From Firmicutes bacterium FC7 (lineage in GTDB: Bacteria > Bacillota > Clostridia > Tissierellales > Tissierellaceae): 57,529 nt of DNA. Numbering within the stretch: position 1 is the first letter of the stretch; each line of letters starts with the position of its first letter. The stretch is taken from assembly GCA_022760735.1 (NCBI GenBank), contig JAKELU010000015.1, positions 291 through 57,819 of the forward strand. Reading direction: 5' to 3'. Under the pieces are notes generated by a model that had not been told where the DNA came from, made no database searches, and saw only the letters and a program-made list of their open reading frames with translations. Positions 27,801 through 35,642 of this stretch are shown here, in pieces. A program made the position numbers and the translations under genes.

Positions 27801-27965
27801 ATTTTCTATAACGGTTCAGATGAGATTCAAGCAGCAGTTGATGAATTTGAAGAATTCATTAAGCAAGAAACATTAGCTGTATCAATTGAAAGAGTAAATG
27901 AAAGTGGACTTGAAGAGCAGGATCTAAACGGTCAAATGACAGGTATTAGATTAGAAAGATTATAG
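24870..27965 (+). CDS. ileS: Isoleucyl-tRNA synthetase, eukaryote-like (IleS2) type
   Basis: This 1031-residue class I enzyme charges tRNA-Ile. It has the HIGH-motif variant in GPPTANGKPGIHHVMART, the editing (CP1) domain TTTPWTLPSN, zinc-type pairs CSRCGTG, CWRCHTP and CDKCGG, the KMSKS motif in DGKKMSKSRGN, and the tRNA-binding VIEDLSNWYIRRNRRRFW. The GIHH form and long C-terminus match the eukaryote-like group, whose known members are naturally insensitive to mupirocin; resistance here is inferred. Start is TTG 24870 after AAGGAGAG (24857-24864). Expression is governed by the T-box upstream. Confidence 0.95.
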   Translation: MKRFNDLSNEPVKDREHKISEYWQEIDLLKRSVETRDSNNPYIFYEGPPTANGKPGIHHVMARTLKDLTCRYKTMKGFQVKRKAGWDTHGLPVEIEVEKQLQLKDKKDIEAYGVEEFNKKCKESVFKYEKLWREMTERMGYLIDLDNPYITLDNDYIESVWWILDKFFKEGYIYEGHKILPYCSRCGTGLASHEVALGYEEIKSETVVAKFKLKGKDEYFLAWTTTPWTLPSNVALTVNPNEDYVKVKQNDEIYYLSKVLAPKVLGEDYEVLDEMKGKDLEYVEYEQLLPFINVTGKAFFVTCADYVTTEDGTGIVHTAPAFGEDDYNTGRRYNLPVVNPVNEEGRFEETPWAGKFVMDADPEIIQYLRENGKMYKKEKVAHNYPHCWRCHTPLLYYAKPSWYIEITKLKDKLVENNNGVNWFPSFVGEKRFGNWLENINDWAISRSRYWGTPLPIWRCECGHIDSVGSRKELVERAIEDIDESIELHRPYVDDIHLKCDKCGGTMTREKDVIDVWFDSGAMPFAQWHYPFEHKDDFDILFPADFINEGIDQTRGWFYSLIAISTFVTGKSPYKNVLVNDLILDKDGKKMSKSRGNTVDPFELFDKYGADVLRWYLVYVSPPWTPTKFDEDGLREVESKFFRSIRNVYNFFSLYANTDEIDPREFFIEYKDRPEIDKWILSKFNQLVKNCSEDMEIFELTKVVRAIQEFVIEDLSNWYIRRNRRRFWSTEFDDDKKAVYNTTYEVLVGVCKLIAPFVPFIAEELYRNLTDDESVHLALYPEVNEELINKEIEEKMDLVRSLVGLGRASRETVKIKVRQPLNEVLIDGKYEEQISDLVPLIMEELNVKKVVFEKDLSQFMNYSLKPNFKVAGSILGPKIKSFAKVLNELDAKETVEKLEEGPITLNLNGEDTVIEKDYVLVTISSKEGFNVTMENNLFVILDTTLTSELINEGYAREFVSKVQQMRKNNGYEVLDNIKIFYNGSDEIQAAVDEFEEFIKQETLAVSIERVNESGLEEQDLNGQMTGIRLERL

Positions 27966-27982
27966 AGCAAGGTGGAACAAAA

Positions 27983-28040
27983 GGGACAGGATACCTGTCC
28001 CAGTGAAAAAGGTAGATAGCTTAAGCTATCTACCTTTTTT
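27983..28040 (+). terminator. Tandem hairpins and terminator after ileS
   Basis: GGGACAGG-ATA-CCTGTCCC (27983-28001) is followed by GGTAGATAGCTTAAGCTATCTACC (28011-28034) with a run of six T. The second is a clear intrinsic terminator. Confidence 0.85.
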
Positions 28041-28054
28041 AGAAATGAGCAAAA

Positions 28055-28291
28055 ATGAAAAGAAAGATCCAAATTAATGAAGAGAAAAAAGAAGAAATGT
28101 GTAAAAAAATAATTAATTACTTTGATCAGGAAAGAGATGAGGAGTTAGGTTACTTAGGTGCTCAAATGATTTTAGACTTTTTCATAGATGAATTTGGCTA
28201 TTATTTTTATAATCAAGGTGTAGAAGACTCATATACATATTTGATGGATAAATTAGAGGATGTTTTAAGCTTACAAGTAATACGAAGATAG
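28055..28291 (+). CDS. DUF2164-type small protein
   Basis: This 78-residue protein reads IQINEEKKEEMCKKIINYF, then DEELGYLGAQMILDFFIDEF, YYFYNQGVEDSY and LEDVLSLQ. The pattern fits the DUF2164 family of short proteins with no known role. It is acidic and predicted soluble and helical. It lies just past the ileS terminator; the ATG at 28055 has a weak AATGAGC upstream. Confidence 0.7.
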   Translation: MKRKIQINEEKKEEMCKKIINYFDQERDEELGYLGAQMILDFFIDEFGYYFYNQGVEDSYTYLMDKLEDVLSLQVIRR

Positions 28292-28331
28292 CAGTTATAA
28301 TCAAAAATAGGTATATAAGGAGGTGTTACCT

Positions 28332-28568
28332 ATGGAATTTTTAATGGCATTGATTATCTTTCCGTTGATATCTTTTTTATTTGGAGTATTTGGGCAAATA
28401 TTAATAAAAAAAGTATATATAGTAGTTGGGATAACTTTTGTAGGATGGCTTATCGCTACTTTTACAATGTTTAACTATACTTTTCTTATATGGGTATTTG
28501 TATATTCAGTATTAGCTTTAATAGGTTCAGCAATAGTTTGTTTTACTCAAAAAACTAAGAATGACTAA
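28332..28568 (+). CDS. Small membrane protein, DUF2651-like
   Basis: This 78-residue protein has three hydrophobic segments: FLMALIIFPLISFLFGVFG, VYIVVGITFVGWLIATFTMF, and FLIWVFVYSVLALIGSAIV. The layout resembles the DUF2651 group (short Firmicute membrane proteins of unknown role), but I hold this loosely. AAGGAGGTG (28318-28326) is ideally spaced for ATG 28332, so the in-frame GTG at 28323, inside that site, is not the start. Confidence 0.6.
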   Translation: MEFLMALIIFPLISFLFGVFGQILIKKVYIVVGITFVGWLIATFTMFNYTFLIWVFVYSVLALIGSAIVCFTQKTKND

Positions 28569-28592
28569 CTACAAATAGAGAGGTGTATATAA

Positions 28593-29216
28593 ATGAAATA
28601 TGAATGGAAAAAGGTAGATAAAAATATATATTTGCCTAAAACTAAACCAGAAATAATTGATCTTCCGGAAATGAGGTATTTAATGCTAGACGGAGAAGGC
28701 AATCCAAATGGTCCTGAGTTTGCTGAAGCAATTGAAGCATTATATTCAGTATCATATGGTGTGAGAATGAGCCATAAATCTGGGAATATTCCTGAAGGAT
28801 ACTATGAATATACTGTCTTTCCATTAGAGGGTATATGGGATTTGGCAGAAGAAGCAAGAGGGAAAGATACTCTAGATAAAGATAAGCTAATATATACTCT
28901 AATGATCAGACAACCAGACTTTTTAACAGATGAGATATTAGAATATATTATAGAAAAAATTAAGAAAAAGAAGAATAATAAATTAATTGATAAAATAAGA
29001 TTTGAACCTCTAAATGAAGGTTTAAATGTACAGATGATGCACATAGGAAGTTATGACGATGAACCTCAGAGCTTTAAGATAATGGAAGAATTTTGTACTG
29101 AGAATGGATTAGAAAGAATAGATAAAAGACATAAAGAAATCTATATTTCAGATTTTAGGAAAACTGCACCAGAAAAGTTAAAGACAGTACTTAGATTTAA
29201 AGTAAAAAGAAAGTAA
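28593..29216 (+). CDS. GyrI-like (SOUL/AraC effector-domain) small-molecule-binding protein
   Basis: This 207-residue protein matches the stand-alone GyrI-like family: IDLPEMRYLMLDGEGNPNG near the N-terminus, AIEALYSVSYGVRM, VFPLEGIWDL, LIYTLMIRQPDFLT, and MHIGSYDDEPQSFKIMEEF then HKEIYISDFRKTAPEKLKT at the end. Relatives bind or turn over small hydrophobic compounds; no substrate is known here. AGAGAGGTG precedes ATG 28593. The next gene is convergent. Confidence 0.8.
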   Translation: MKYEWKKVDKNIYLPKTKPEIIDLPEMRYLMLDGEGNPNGPEFAEAIEALYSVSYGVRMSHKSGNIPEGYYEYTVFPLEGIWDLAEEARGKDTLDKDKLIYTLMIRQPDFLTDEILEYIIEKIKKKKNNKLIDKIRFEPLNEGLNVQMMHIGSYDDEPQSFKIMEEFCTENGLERIDKRHKEIYISDFRKTAPEKLKTVLRFKVKRK

Positions 29217-29218
29217 AG

Positions 29219-29245
29219 AAGGGTACCCTATGGTACCCTTAAAAC
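29219..29245. terminator. Bidirectional terminator between convergent genes
   Basis: AAGGGTACC-CTAT-GGTACCCTT sits between the ends of the GyrI-like gene (+) and sfsA (-), flanked by A and T runs suitable for both directions. Confidence 0.8.
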
Positions 29246-29940
29246 TACTTATCTAATTCTATTTTTATAGGTTGTCCAATGTATATAGAATCTTCATTTA
29301 CAATAGAATCGTATGCAAATACTTGTACACCATTTTCGCTAGCTAGCTTAACTGCTGCTGAAAAGTTTTTATCCATTTCCCAATTCAACCTAAATGTATG
29401 TGGGCCTTTCATTTGAATTAAGAAAAAAATAGCACCTATAAAACCACTTTTTACTGCTTCTATCATTTCAAGAACATGTTTAGCTCCTCTTTCAGTTGGT
29501 GCATCTGGAAACATAGCTATACCATTATTTTCCAAAGTAACCCCTTTAACTTCGATAAAGCCCTTCTTTTCTTTATTTTCAACATATATGTCAAATCTGG
29601 AGTTGCCAAACTTAACTTCTCTCTTAATCAAAGTCAGATTTTTTAGTTCAGATACATGATTGTCAGATAAAGAATCAAATACAACTTGATTAGGTACTTG
29701 AGAATCCATATTTACTAGCATTTCATCTTTATAGACTGCTATTAGAGAATATTTAGTCTTTCTATTTGGATTATTTGAACAATCCTCAAGTATAACTTTA
29801 GAACCTGGCACTAACAATTCTCTACATCTACCTGTATTTTTAACGTGTACAGTTTCTTCTCTATCCTTTATAAGAACCTTTGCTATGAATCTATTTGGTC
29901 TACTTAAAAATATGCCTTCAATAGTTTTATCGTACTTCAT
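29245..29940 (-). CDS. sfsA: SfsA-family nuclease
   Basis: This 231-residue protein shows an OB-fold-like start (FLSRPNRFIAKVLIKD, VHVKNTGRCREL, LVPGSKVILED) and a PD-(D/E)XK nuclease core with RFDIYVENKEKKGFIEVKGVTL, MFPDAPTERGAKHVLEMI, and FLIQMKGPHTF. In E. coli SfsA was named from maltose regulation, and it has DNase/RNase activity in vitro. Its physiological role is unsettled. It is one of only two genes on the minus strand here. AGGAG precedes the ATG on that strand. Confidence 0.93.
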   Translation of the reverse strand: MKYDKTIEGIFLSRPNRFIAKVLIKDREETVHVKNTGRCRELLVPGSKVILEDCSNNPNRKTKYSLIAVYKDEMLVNMDSQVPNQVVFDSLSDNHVSELKNLTLIKREVKFGNSRFDIYVENKEKKGFIEVKGVTLENNGIAMFPDAPTERGAKHVLEMIEAVKSGFIGAIFFLIQMKGPHTFRLNWEMDKNFSAAVKLASENGVQVFAYDSIVNEDSIYIGQPIKIELDK

Positions 29941-30110
29941 TATAAACTCCTATTCTAAAACATTTTGTCTATATCCCATTGTACCATATGTTTTAAATAT
30001 TTAGAAATTATAAGTAGAACATTTTTACCTAGCTTTAAAAAAGAATTAAAATCTTATATTATAATATAATTAAGTGTGTTAATAATGATAATGGCTAAGG
30101 AGTTGATTTA

Positions 30111-30833
30111 ATGTCCATAACTAAGTTAATAGAAATTATAGATAAAAGTAATAATATTGTATTCTTCGGTGGAGCCGGAGTATCAACTGAAAGTGGTATC
30201 CCAGATTTTAGATCTGCAGCTGGATTATATTCTGAAAAAAACAATTTGCAATACTCACCGGAGTATATGCTAAGTCATACTTTCTATAAAACTCACACAG
30301 ATGAATTCTTTGAATTTTATAAAACTAAGATGATATATAAGGATGCACAACCAAATGATGCTCATAAGGCATTGGCGGAGCTAGAGAAAAAAGGAAAGCT
30401 TAGAGCAATAATAACCCAAAATATAGATGGATTGCATCAAATGGCAGGCTCAAAAAATGTTTTAGAACTTCATGGTTCAGTACATAGAAATTATTGTGAG
30501 AAATGTGAAACTTTCTATACCTTGGATTATGTTTTAACTTACGATGGCGTTCCTAAGTGTGAGAAATGTGATGGGATAGTAAAACCGGATGTAGTACTCT
30601 ATGAAGAAGGTCTAGATTCTAATGTAATAGAAAAATCCATTAGATATATACAAGATGCAGATGTATTAATAATAGGAGGAACATCTTTAGTAGTTTATCC
30701 TGCAGCGGGGTTGATCGAATACTATAGAGGTAATAAGCTAATACTGATTAACAAATCAGAGACTCAATATGATTCAAGAGCATTATTAGCAATTAACGAT
30801 AGTATAGGGAAAGTATTAGGCAGTGTTATATAA
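30111..30833 (+). CDS. NAD-dependent protein deacylase, sirtuin
   Basis: This 240-residue Sir2-family enzyme removes acyl groups from lysines using NAD. It has GGAGVSTESGIPDFRSA, TQNIDGLHQMAG, ELHGSVHRNYCEKC, four zinc cysteines in two CxxC pairs (CEKCETFYTL and CEKCDG), GTSLVVYPAAG, and LINKSETQYDSRA. The family is often called CobB in enteric bacteria, which must not be confused with cobalamin CobB/CbiA in this window. AAGGAG precedes ATG 30111. It diverges from sfsA across 170 A/T-rich bases holding probable promoters. Confidence 0.93.
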   Translation: MSITKLIEIIDKSNNIVFFGGAGVSTESGIPDFRSAAGLYSEKNNLQYSPEYMLSHTFYKTHTDEFFEFYKTKMIYKDAQPNDAHKALAELEKKGKLRAIITQNIDGLHQMAGSKNVLELHGSVHRNYCEKCETFYTLDYVLTYDGVPKCEKCDGIVKPDVVLYEEGLDSNVIEKSIRYIQDADVLIIGGTSLVVYPAAGLIEYYRGNKLILINKSETQYDSRALLAINDSIGKVLGSVI

Positions 30834-30866
30834 CCCAGGGAAGTGAGTTCTTCCTTGGGTTTTTGT
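30834..30866 (+). terminator. Terminator after the sirtuin gene
   Basis: ACCCAGGGAA pairs with TTCCTTGGGT (one G-U pair) across a short loop, followed by TTTTTG. Confidence 0.85.
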
Positions 30867-30980
30867 AGAAGGTTTACTAGATTATTTATTTTGTGCTATA
30901 ATAACGGAGTAAAGATTTGCCCCAGTTGTATTGATATAATGAAATATGAAAATAGCATGTTGAGTTTAAAGGAGATAAAA

Positions 30981-32150
30981 ATGAGTGAAATTGAGAAACT
31001 CTTAGAGGATATATTCAAAAATCAAAAGTTAATATCAGCCGTACTTAGTAATTTAAGAAAGAAGAATGAGAGTAGTTATACTAAGGTAGATATTAAACCA
31101 GTAATAATAAAAAACCAACTAAAATATCAATTTGTATTTAATTATACGAATAAGGTGCTTCACAAAAATCTTGACATAAATGAAGCTATAAAAGAAACTG
31201 TAAGCTTAATAGAATCAACCTTTAAACAAGCTATGATATTTTGCAATGATGCAGATTATCAAGTCTTAATAAGTAAGAAAGGCAAAGTTTCTATACTCAG
31301 AAAGAAACCTTCTAAGGATAAGGTTGACTATTCACATAACAGATCAAAGAATTATATATTAGAAGATGGTAGAAAAGTAGACTTTCTTATAAGACTTGGT
31401 GTTATGAATGAAAATGGAAAGGTAGTAGCTAAAAGATATGATAAGTTTAAGCAGATTAATAGATTCCTGGAAATGGTAGCTGATGTAATACCAAGATTGG
31501 AAAAGAATCGGAAAATTAATATTGTAGATTTTGGATGCGGAAAAAGTTATTTAACCTTTGCGTTGTATTATTATTTAGTAAAGGTACAAAACTTAGATGT
31601 AAATATTATAGGTCTTGATTTAAAAATGGATGTTATAAACTTCTGTAATGATGTAGCTGAGGAACTTGGATATTCTAATTTACAATTCATACATGGTGAC
31701 ATAAAGGACTTTAAATCATTAGATAATGTTGATATGATTGTTACACTTCATGCTTGCGATAATGCCACAGATGCAGCATTAATAAAGGCAATTAATTGGG
31801 GAGCAGAAGTTATTTTATCTGTACCTTGTTGTCAACATGAGTTTTATGATAAAATAGAAAATCGGGTTCTTGAGCCTATGCTAAAACATGGGATTATTAA
31901 GGAAAAACTGAGTTCATTGGTTACAGACAGTTTAAGGGCAAACTTTTTAGAAATCTTAGGCTATCAGGTTCAATTGTTGGAATTTATAGATATGGAACAT
32001 ACACCTAAGAATATATTAATTAGAGCAATTAAAGCTGGGAATGTTGATAGAGAAAAAGCAATTAAGGAATATAAGGACTTTAAAAAATTTTGGAACTTAA
32101 CTGATTTATATATTGAAAAAAAACTAGGTAAAGGGTTCATCGAAGAATAG
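30981..32150 (+). CDS. SAM-dependent methyltransferase, Methyltransf_32-like
   Basis: This 389-residue protein has an N-terminal part of about 170 residues of unknown fold, then a Rossmann methyltransferase: NIVDFGCGKSYLTFALYYYL (SAM motif), IGLDLKMDVINFCN, IHGDIKDFKSL, IVTLHACDNATDAAL, and the distinctive SVPCCQHEFYDK. The PCCQHE motif and layout fit the Methyltransf_32 group, which includes GSTCD-related enzymes and some tRNA/rRNA-modifying candidates; the target is not known. I chose ATG 30981 because AAAGGAG (30968-30974) precedes it. The longer reading from 30843 starts in the terminator of the previous gene. Confidence 0.8.
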   Translation: MSEIEKLLEDIFKNQKLISAVLSNLRKKNESSYTKVDIKPVIIKNQLKYQFVFNYTNKVLHKNLDINEAIKETVSLIESTFKQAMIFCNDADYQVLISKKGKVSILRKKPSKDKVDYSHNRSKNYILEDGRKVDFLIRLGVMNENGKVVAKRYDKFKQINRFLEMVADVIPRLEKNRKINIVDFGCGKSYLTFALYYYLVKVQNLDVNIIGLDLKMDVINFCNDVAEELGYSNLQFIHGDIKDFKSLDNVDMIVTLHACDNATDAALIKAINWGAEVILSVPCCQHEFYDKIENRVLEPMLKHGIIKEKLSSLVTDSLRANFLEILGYQVQLLEFIDMEHTPKNILIRAIKAGNVDREKAIKEYKDFKKFWNLTDLYIEKKLGKGFIEE

Positions 32151-32163
32151 AGGTAAATAAAAT

Positions 32164-32676
32164 ATGAGTGATTATATTGTTACTAAAGTTGAAGGATTAA
32201 AACTGCGTATAGCGGAGGAAAAAGATACGCCACTTATTCTAAAGTTTATACATGAACTTGCTGAGTATGAAGAAATGAGTAATGAAGTTGTTGCTACAGA
32301 AGAAATACTTAAAGAGTCACTTTTTTATAAAAAGGCAGCAGAGGTTGTGTTAGCAGAATACAATGGGGAAGATGTAGGATTTGCATTGTTTTTTCACAAC
32401 TTTTCAACTTTCTTAGGAAAATCGGGTCTTTATTTAGAGGATCTTTATGTTAAACCAGAATTTAGAGGCAAAGGTATAGGTAAAGTTCTATTATCATATT
32501 TAGCCAAGTTAGCAATTGAAAGAGGTTGCGGTAGATTTGAATGGTGGTGTTTAGACTGGAATAAACCTTCCATAGACTTTTATTTAAGTAAGGGAGCAAC
32601 TCCAATGGATGAGTGGACTGTTTATAGAGTTAGTGGCAATAAATTATCTATATTAGCTAAAGAATTTGATGAATAG
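32164..32676 (+). CDS. GNAT acetyltransferase, diamine/thialysine (SSAT)-like
   Basis: This 170-residue protein carries the full SSAT pattern: LRIAEEKDTPLILKFIHELA, the acetyl-CoA loop LEDLYVKPEFRGKGIGKVLL, and RFEWWCLDWNKPSIDFYLSKGATPMDEWTVYR. These resemble spermidine/spermine or thialysine N-acetyltransferases more than ribosomal-protein acetylases. The substrate is inferred from family only. AGAGG-type bases precede ATG 32164. The gene ends where the next begins. Confidence 0.85.
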   Translation: MSDYIVTKVEGLKLRIAEEKDTPLILKFIHELAEYEEMSNEVVATEEILKESLFYKKAAEVVLAEYNGEDVGFALFFHNFSTFLGKSGLYLEDLYVKPEFRGKGIGKVLLSYLAKLAIERGCGRFEWWCLDWNKPSIDFYLSKGATPMDEWTVYRVSGNKLSILAKEFDE

Positions 32677-32687
32677 TGGTGATGAAA

Positions 32688-33314
32688 ATGAAAATATATA
32701 TTACAAGACATGGTACAACTGAGTGGAATATACAAAGACGATTACAAGGGTGGAAGGATTCTAAACTTACAGAAGAAGGGATTGCTAGGGCAGTAAGTCT
32801 TGGTAAAAGACTCAAAGACATAGATTTTGATATTATATATACAAGTCCATTAAATAGAGCTTTAGAAACAGCAATGCTTATTAGGGGAGATAAAAATACT
32901 AAAATAGTAACACATGATGGTTTAAAAGAGTTAAGATTAGGAATATGGGAAGGGATGGAATTGGATGTTATTGAAAAGGAATACCCTGATGAGTACTATA
33001 TATATAGAAACAAGCCTATAGATTACATCCCTGTAGAAGGTGAAACATATATGGACTTATTTAAAAGAGTCGGTCAATTTTTAGAGGAGATAAAGAAGCT
33101 AGATGCTGAAAATATATTAGTTGTATCCCATGGAGTTACTATTAAGGCAATTATTAAATTAATAAAAAACTTAACTATGGATGAATTCTCTGATTTGCCA
33201 GTATATACTGGAACAGCATTAAATATTGCAGAAGTAAATGGTGATAAAATAGAATTAATTGTAGAGAACGATACTTCACATATTGATTTCAAAGAATATG
33301 ATGAATTAGTATAA
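32688..33314 (+). CDS. Histidine phosphatase-family protein
   Basis: This 208-residue phosphatase has IYITRHGTTEWNIQRRLQG (catalytic His), LTEEGIARA, YTSPLNRALETA, ELRLGIWEGM, and VVSHGVTIKAII (second His). The family includes phosphoglycerate mutases, alpha-ribazole phosphatase (CobC) and broad phosphatases. The distance from the cobalamin operon gives no support for CobC, yet it cannot be excluded. I chose ATG 32688 because the motif begins three residues later; ATG 32682 and GTG 32676 are also in frame. Confidence 0.85.
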   Translation: MKIYITRHGTTEWNIQRRLQGWKDSKLTEEGIARAVSLGKRLKDIDFDIIYTSPLNRALETAMLIRGDKNTKIVTHDGLKELRLGIWEGMELDVIEKEYPDEYYIYRNKPIDYIPVEGETYMDLFKRVGQFLEEIKKLDAENILVVSHGVTIKAIIKLIKNLTMDEFSDLPVYTGTALNIAEVNGDKIELIVENDTSHIDFKEYDELV

Positions 33315-33326
33315 GGTGAATCTAAA

Positions 33327-33938
33327 TTGCGTCTAAATAGAGATTTTTATATACGGAACACAATTTTAGTAGCAAGAGACCTACTTGGGAAAATACTTGT
33401 TCGCAAGGAAGGAAAAAAATTATATAAAGGAATCATAGTTGAAACCGAGGCTTATATAAATTCAAAAGATCAGGGGGCACATTTTAGTAAAGGCTTAACA
33501 GATAGGACAAGGATTATAGACGAAGTAGGTGGTCACATATACATATATAATATATATGGTATGTATCAGCTATTTAATATTGTTACGGAGAAAAAAGGTG
33601 TGCATGGTGCAGTGCTTTTAAGAGCAATAGAGCCAATTGAAGGTATTGAAGAGATGTATAAAAATAGGTATAAAATGGAATTTAATAATCCTCCAAGAAG
33701 AAAATTAATAAATATGTCTAATGGACCTGCAAAGCTTGTTATGGCAATGAATATTTCAAAAAATGAATTCTATGGTGCAGATTTAGTAACTGACAATAGG
33801 ATATGGGTTGAAGATGCACCTAAATTATCACTAGATCAAATAGCAAGAAGCAAAAGAATTAATATTGATTATGCAGAAATAGGTAGGGACTATTTACTAA
33901 GGTTTTATGTTAAAGACAATCCGTATGTATCTAAGTAG
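33327..33938 (+). CDS. 3-methyladenine DNA glycosylase, AAG/MPG family
   Basis: This 203-residue repair enzyme excises alkylated purines. It shows NTILVARDLLGKILVRK, the catalytic GIIVETEAYINSKDQGAHFSK, IYIYNIYGMYQLFNIVTE, GAVLLRAIEPIEG, NGPAKLVMAM, and the tail AEIGRDYLLRFYV. Start is TTG 33327 after AAGGTGAA. It follows the phosphatase gene by 12 bases. Confidence 0.93.
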   Translation: MRLNRDFYIRNTILVARDLLGKILVRKEGKKLYKGIIVETEAYINSKDQGAHFSKGLTDRTRIIDEVGGHIYIYNIYGMYQLFNIVTEKKGVHGAVLLRAIEPIEGIEEMYKNRYKMEFNNPPRRKLINMSNGPAKLVMAMNISKNEFYGADLVTDNRIWVEDAPKLSLDQIARSKRINIDYAEIGRDYLLRFYVKDNPYVSK

Positions 33939-33970
33939 TTTATTTAATTACATAAAAGAAGAAGTGTAAT

Positions 33971-34603
33971 ATGAAATTAAATTATAATTATAAACCAAGA
34001 AAAAACTATACAAAAGCATTTATTGAATGGTCACTTACTATTGTAATTGCAATAGTAATATCATTATTTATAGTATCTAATATTGCCTCTGTAACTCAAA
34101 TAAAGGAACAGTCAATGGAACCTACCTTTTCTGAAGATGACAGAGTAATTATTAATAAATTTATTTATATAATTGGAGAACCATCAAGAGGAGATATTGT
34201 AATTCTAAATAAGGTAAATAATGAAAAAGGTCTTATTAAGAATATGATAAATGAAGGAAAAGATATAATTGCAAATATAAAATATCGATTTACAGGAGAA
34301 ATTGAAAAAAATAATCTAATTAAAAGAGTAATTGGTGTCGAAGGAGATATTATTAACATAGAAAATGGGTATATATACGTAAACGGAAAACAGCAAAATG
34401 AAAATTATGTAAGAAGTTTAACGAATCCAGGAACAAAGTTTGATTATCCAATTGAAGTTCCTGAGGGGAAAGTTTTTGTTTTAGGAGATAATAGGGAAAA
34501 TAGCTTAGATAGTAGGCATTTAGGTTTTATCGATATAGACCAGATAAAAGGAAAAGCTGTCTTCAGGATTTTTCCATTTAGCAAATTTGGGGTTGTCAAC
34601 TAA
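33971..34603 (+). CDS. lepB: Signal peptidase I
   Basis: This 210-residue peptidase cleaves Sec signal peptides at the outer face of the membrane. One N-terminal membrane segment (FIEWSLTIVIAIVISLFIV) precedes the catalytic Ser motif IKEQSMEPTFSEDDRV, box C RGDIVIL, the catalytic Lys in LIKRVIGVEGD, and GDNRENSLDSRHLGFI. An insert of about 30 residues lies between boxes C and D (IKNMINEGKDIIANIKYRF), slightly longer than in many homologues. ATG 33971 follows AGAAG-type bases. Confidence 0.93.
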   Translation: MKLNYNYKPRKNYTKAFIEWSLTIVIAIVISLFIVSNIASVTQIKEQSMEPTFSEDDRVIINKFIYIIGEPSRGDIVILNKVNNEKGLIKNMINEGKDIIANIKYRFTGEIEKNNLIKRVIGVEGDIINIENGYIYVNGKQQNENYVRSLTNPGTKFDYPIEVPEGKVFVLGDNRENSLDSRHLGFIDIDQIKGKAVFRIFPFSKFGVVN

Positions 34604-34618
34604 GAAGGAGAGAGTTCA

Positions 34619-34777
34619 ATGTTTAAAAAGAAAAAGAATAAAAGTACAACATCAACTATTGGTGTAATAGGAAGTATTGATGCTCCAATCTCAATAATCC
34701 TAGCATCAAAAGGGAAGGAAAAGACGAAATTTGGACTAAACTTCATAAAAAACATACTAAAACTTAATGAAAAATAG
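34619..34777 (+). CDS. 52-residue protein with OadB-like motif
   Basis: A 52-codon frame starts at ATG 34619 with an excellent AAGGAGAG site (34605-34612), 15 bases after lepB. The product begins MFKKKKNKSTTSTIGVIGSI and continues DAPISIILASKG, then a basic, hydrophobic tail. The IGVIGSIDAPISIILAS segment resembles the IGIIGGADGPTAIFV motif of sodium-pumping decarboxylase beta subunits. Such isolated miniature proteins occur in clostridial genomes. It lacks the rest of a beta subunit, so it cannot be a decarboxylase pump on its own. Function unknown. Confidence 0.65.
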   Translation: MFKKKKNKSTTSTIGVIGSIDAPISIILASKGKEKTKFGLNFIKNILKLNEK

Positions 34778-34871
34778 ACATAAAATAATTATAAATTTAA
34801 GACAAACAATCATATTATATTTTAATTTTTACTACATTTATAATAGGACTATTTAAAGGAGTGTATTATAA

Positions 34872-35477
34872 ATGATTAAAAATATTAATATGAGGGTGTT
34901 TGTCTTTTCTTTTATCATAATTTTGCTATCTATTAGTTTTGCAATTAAAGATGTAAATGTAGCTACAAAGGATTCAAATTTGTTAAAATATTATCCAACT
35001 AAGGAAATGGTAAAAATATTCAAGAGTAAATCACAGAATGAAGGATTTACTCATATTGTTGATAGAATTGAAGGTAACAAAGTCCAGATAAAGCAGGTTG
35101 ATCTTCTTACAAGAGTTGCAATGGTATATGAAATTGCTGAAAACTATATTAAGCTGGTATTTACAGAGGAAGTAGGAAATAATGATTTCAAGGAAAATTA
35201 TATACAAGGACTTCAACCAAATAGAGAGGATTACATCTTAAAGGCCCCACTAGCAGTTGGCACCAAGTGGTATGACGATATTGGGGGTGTTTTTGAAATA
35301 ATCAAAACAAATGCTATAGTCGAAACGTCGGCAGGAACATTTGAAACTTTGGTAGTCAGGTATACAAATGATGATTTTACTGTAAAAGAATATTATAGTG
35401 CAGATGTTGGATTAGTAAAAATAATATTAAATAATTATGCCGAGTTTGAATTGGTACAAATAAATCCAATATTGTAA
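34872..35477 (+). CDS. Exported protein of unknown function
   Basis: This 201-residue protein has an N-terminal signal sequence or anchor (MRVFVFSFIIILLSISFAI) and a beta-rich body with YIQGLQPNREDYILKAPLAV, VGTKWYDDIGG, VETSAGTFETLVVRYT and KEYYSADVGLVKI. The TSAGTFET and YYSADVGLVK segments recur in secreted proteins of Firmicutes with no assigned role. AAAGGAG precedes ATG 34872. I cannot name a function. Confidence 0.7.
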   Translation: MIKNINMRVFVFSFIIILLSISFAIKDVNVATKDSNLLKYYPTKEMVKIFKSKSQNEGFTHIVDRIEGNKVQIKQVDLLTRVAMVYEIAENYIKLVFTEEVGNNDFKENYIQGLQPNREDYILKAPLAVGTKWYDDIGGVFEIIKTNAIVETSAGTFETLVVRYTNDDFTVKEYYSADVGLVKIILNNYAEFELVQINPIL

Positions 35478-35505
35478 TTATAGTTTAGTGTAGTAAAATA
35501 ATGGT

Positions 35506-35534
35506 TTGTCAAATAGCAATATTCATGTTATAAT
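35506..35534 (+). promoter_or_regulatory. Promoter of the EF-G-like gene
   Basis: TTGTCA (35506-35511) and TATAAT (35529-35534) are 17 bases apart, about 110 bases before the coding start. Confidence 0.7.
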
Positions 35535-35642
35535 CAAAGGGTGTAAAGATTGTGACTATTGGAAATAATTTAAATTAATTTAAGTGTCAAAAAAGGTTTT
35601 AATAAATCTTTTAAATATAATGCTAGTTAGGGGGAAATAGTG

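Noticed and set aside
30111-30833. Sirtuin as a cobalamin gene because its family is called CobB
   Set aside because: The name clash is historical; the zinc cysteines and NAD motifs show a protein deacylase.
32688-33314. Alpha-ribazole phosphatase (cobC)
   Set aside because: Only the general histidine-phosphatase motifs are seen, and the gene lies 14 kb from the cobalamin operon between unrelated genes.
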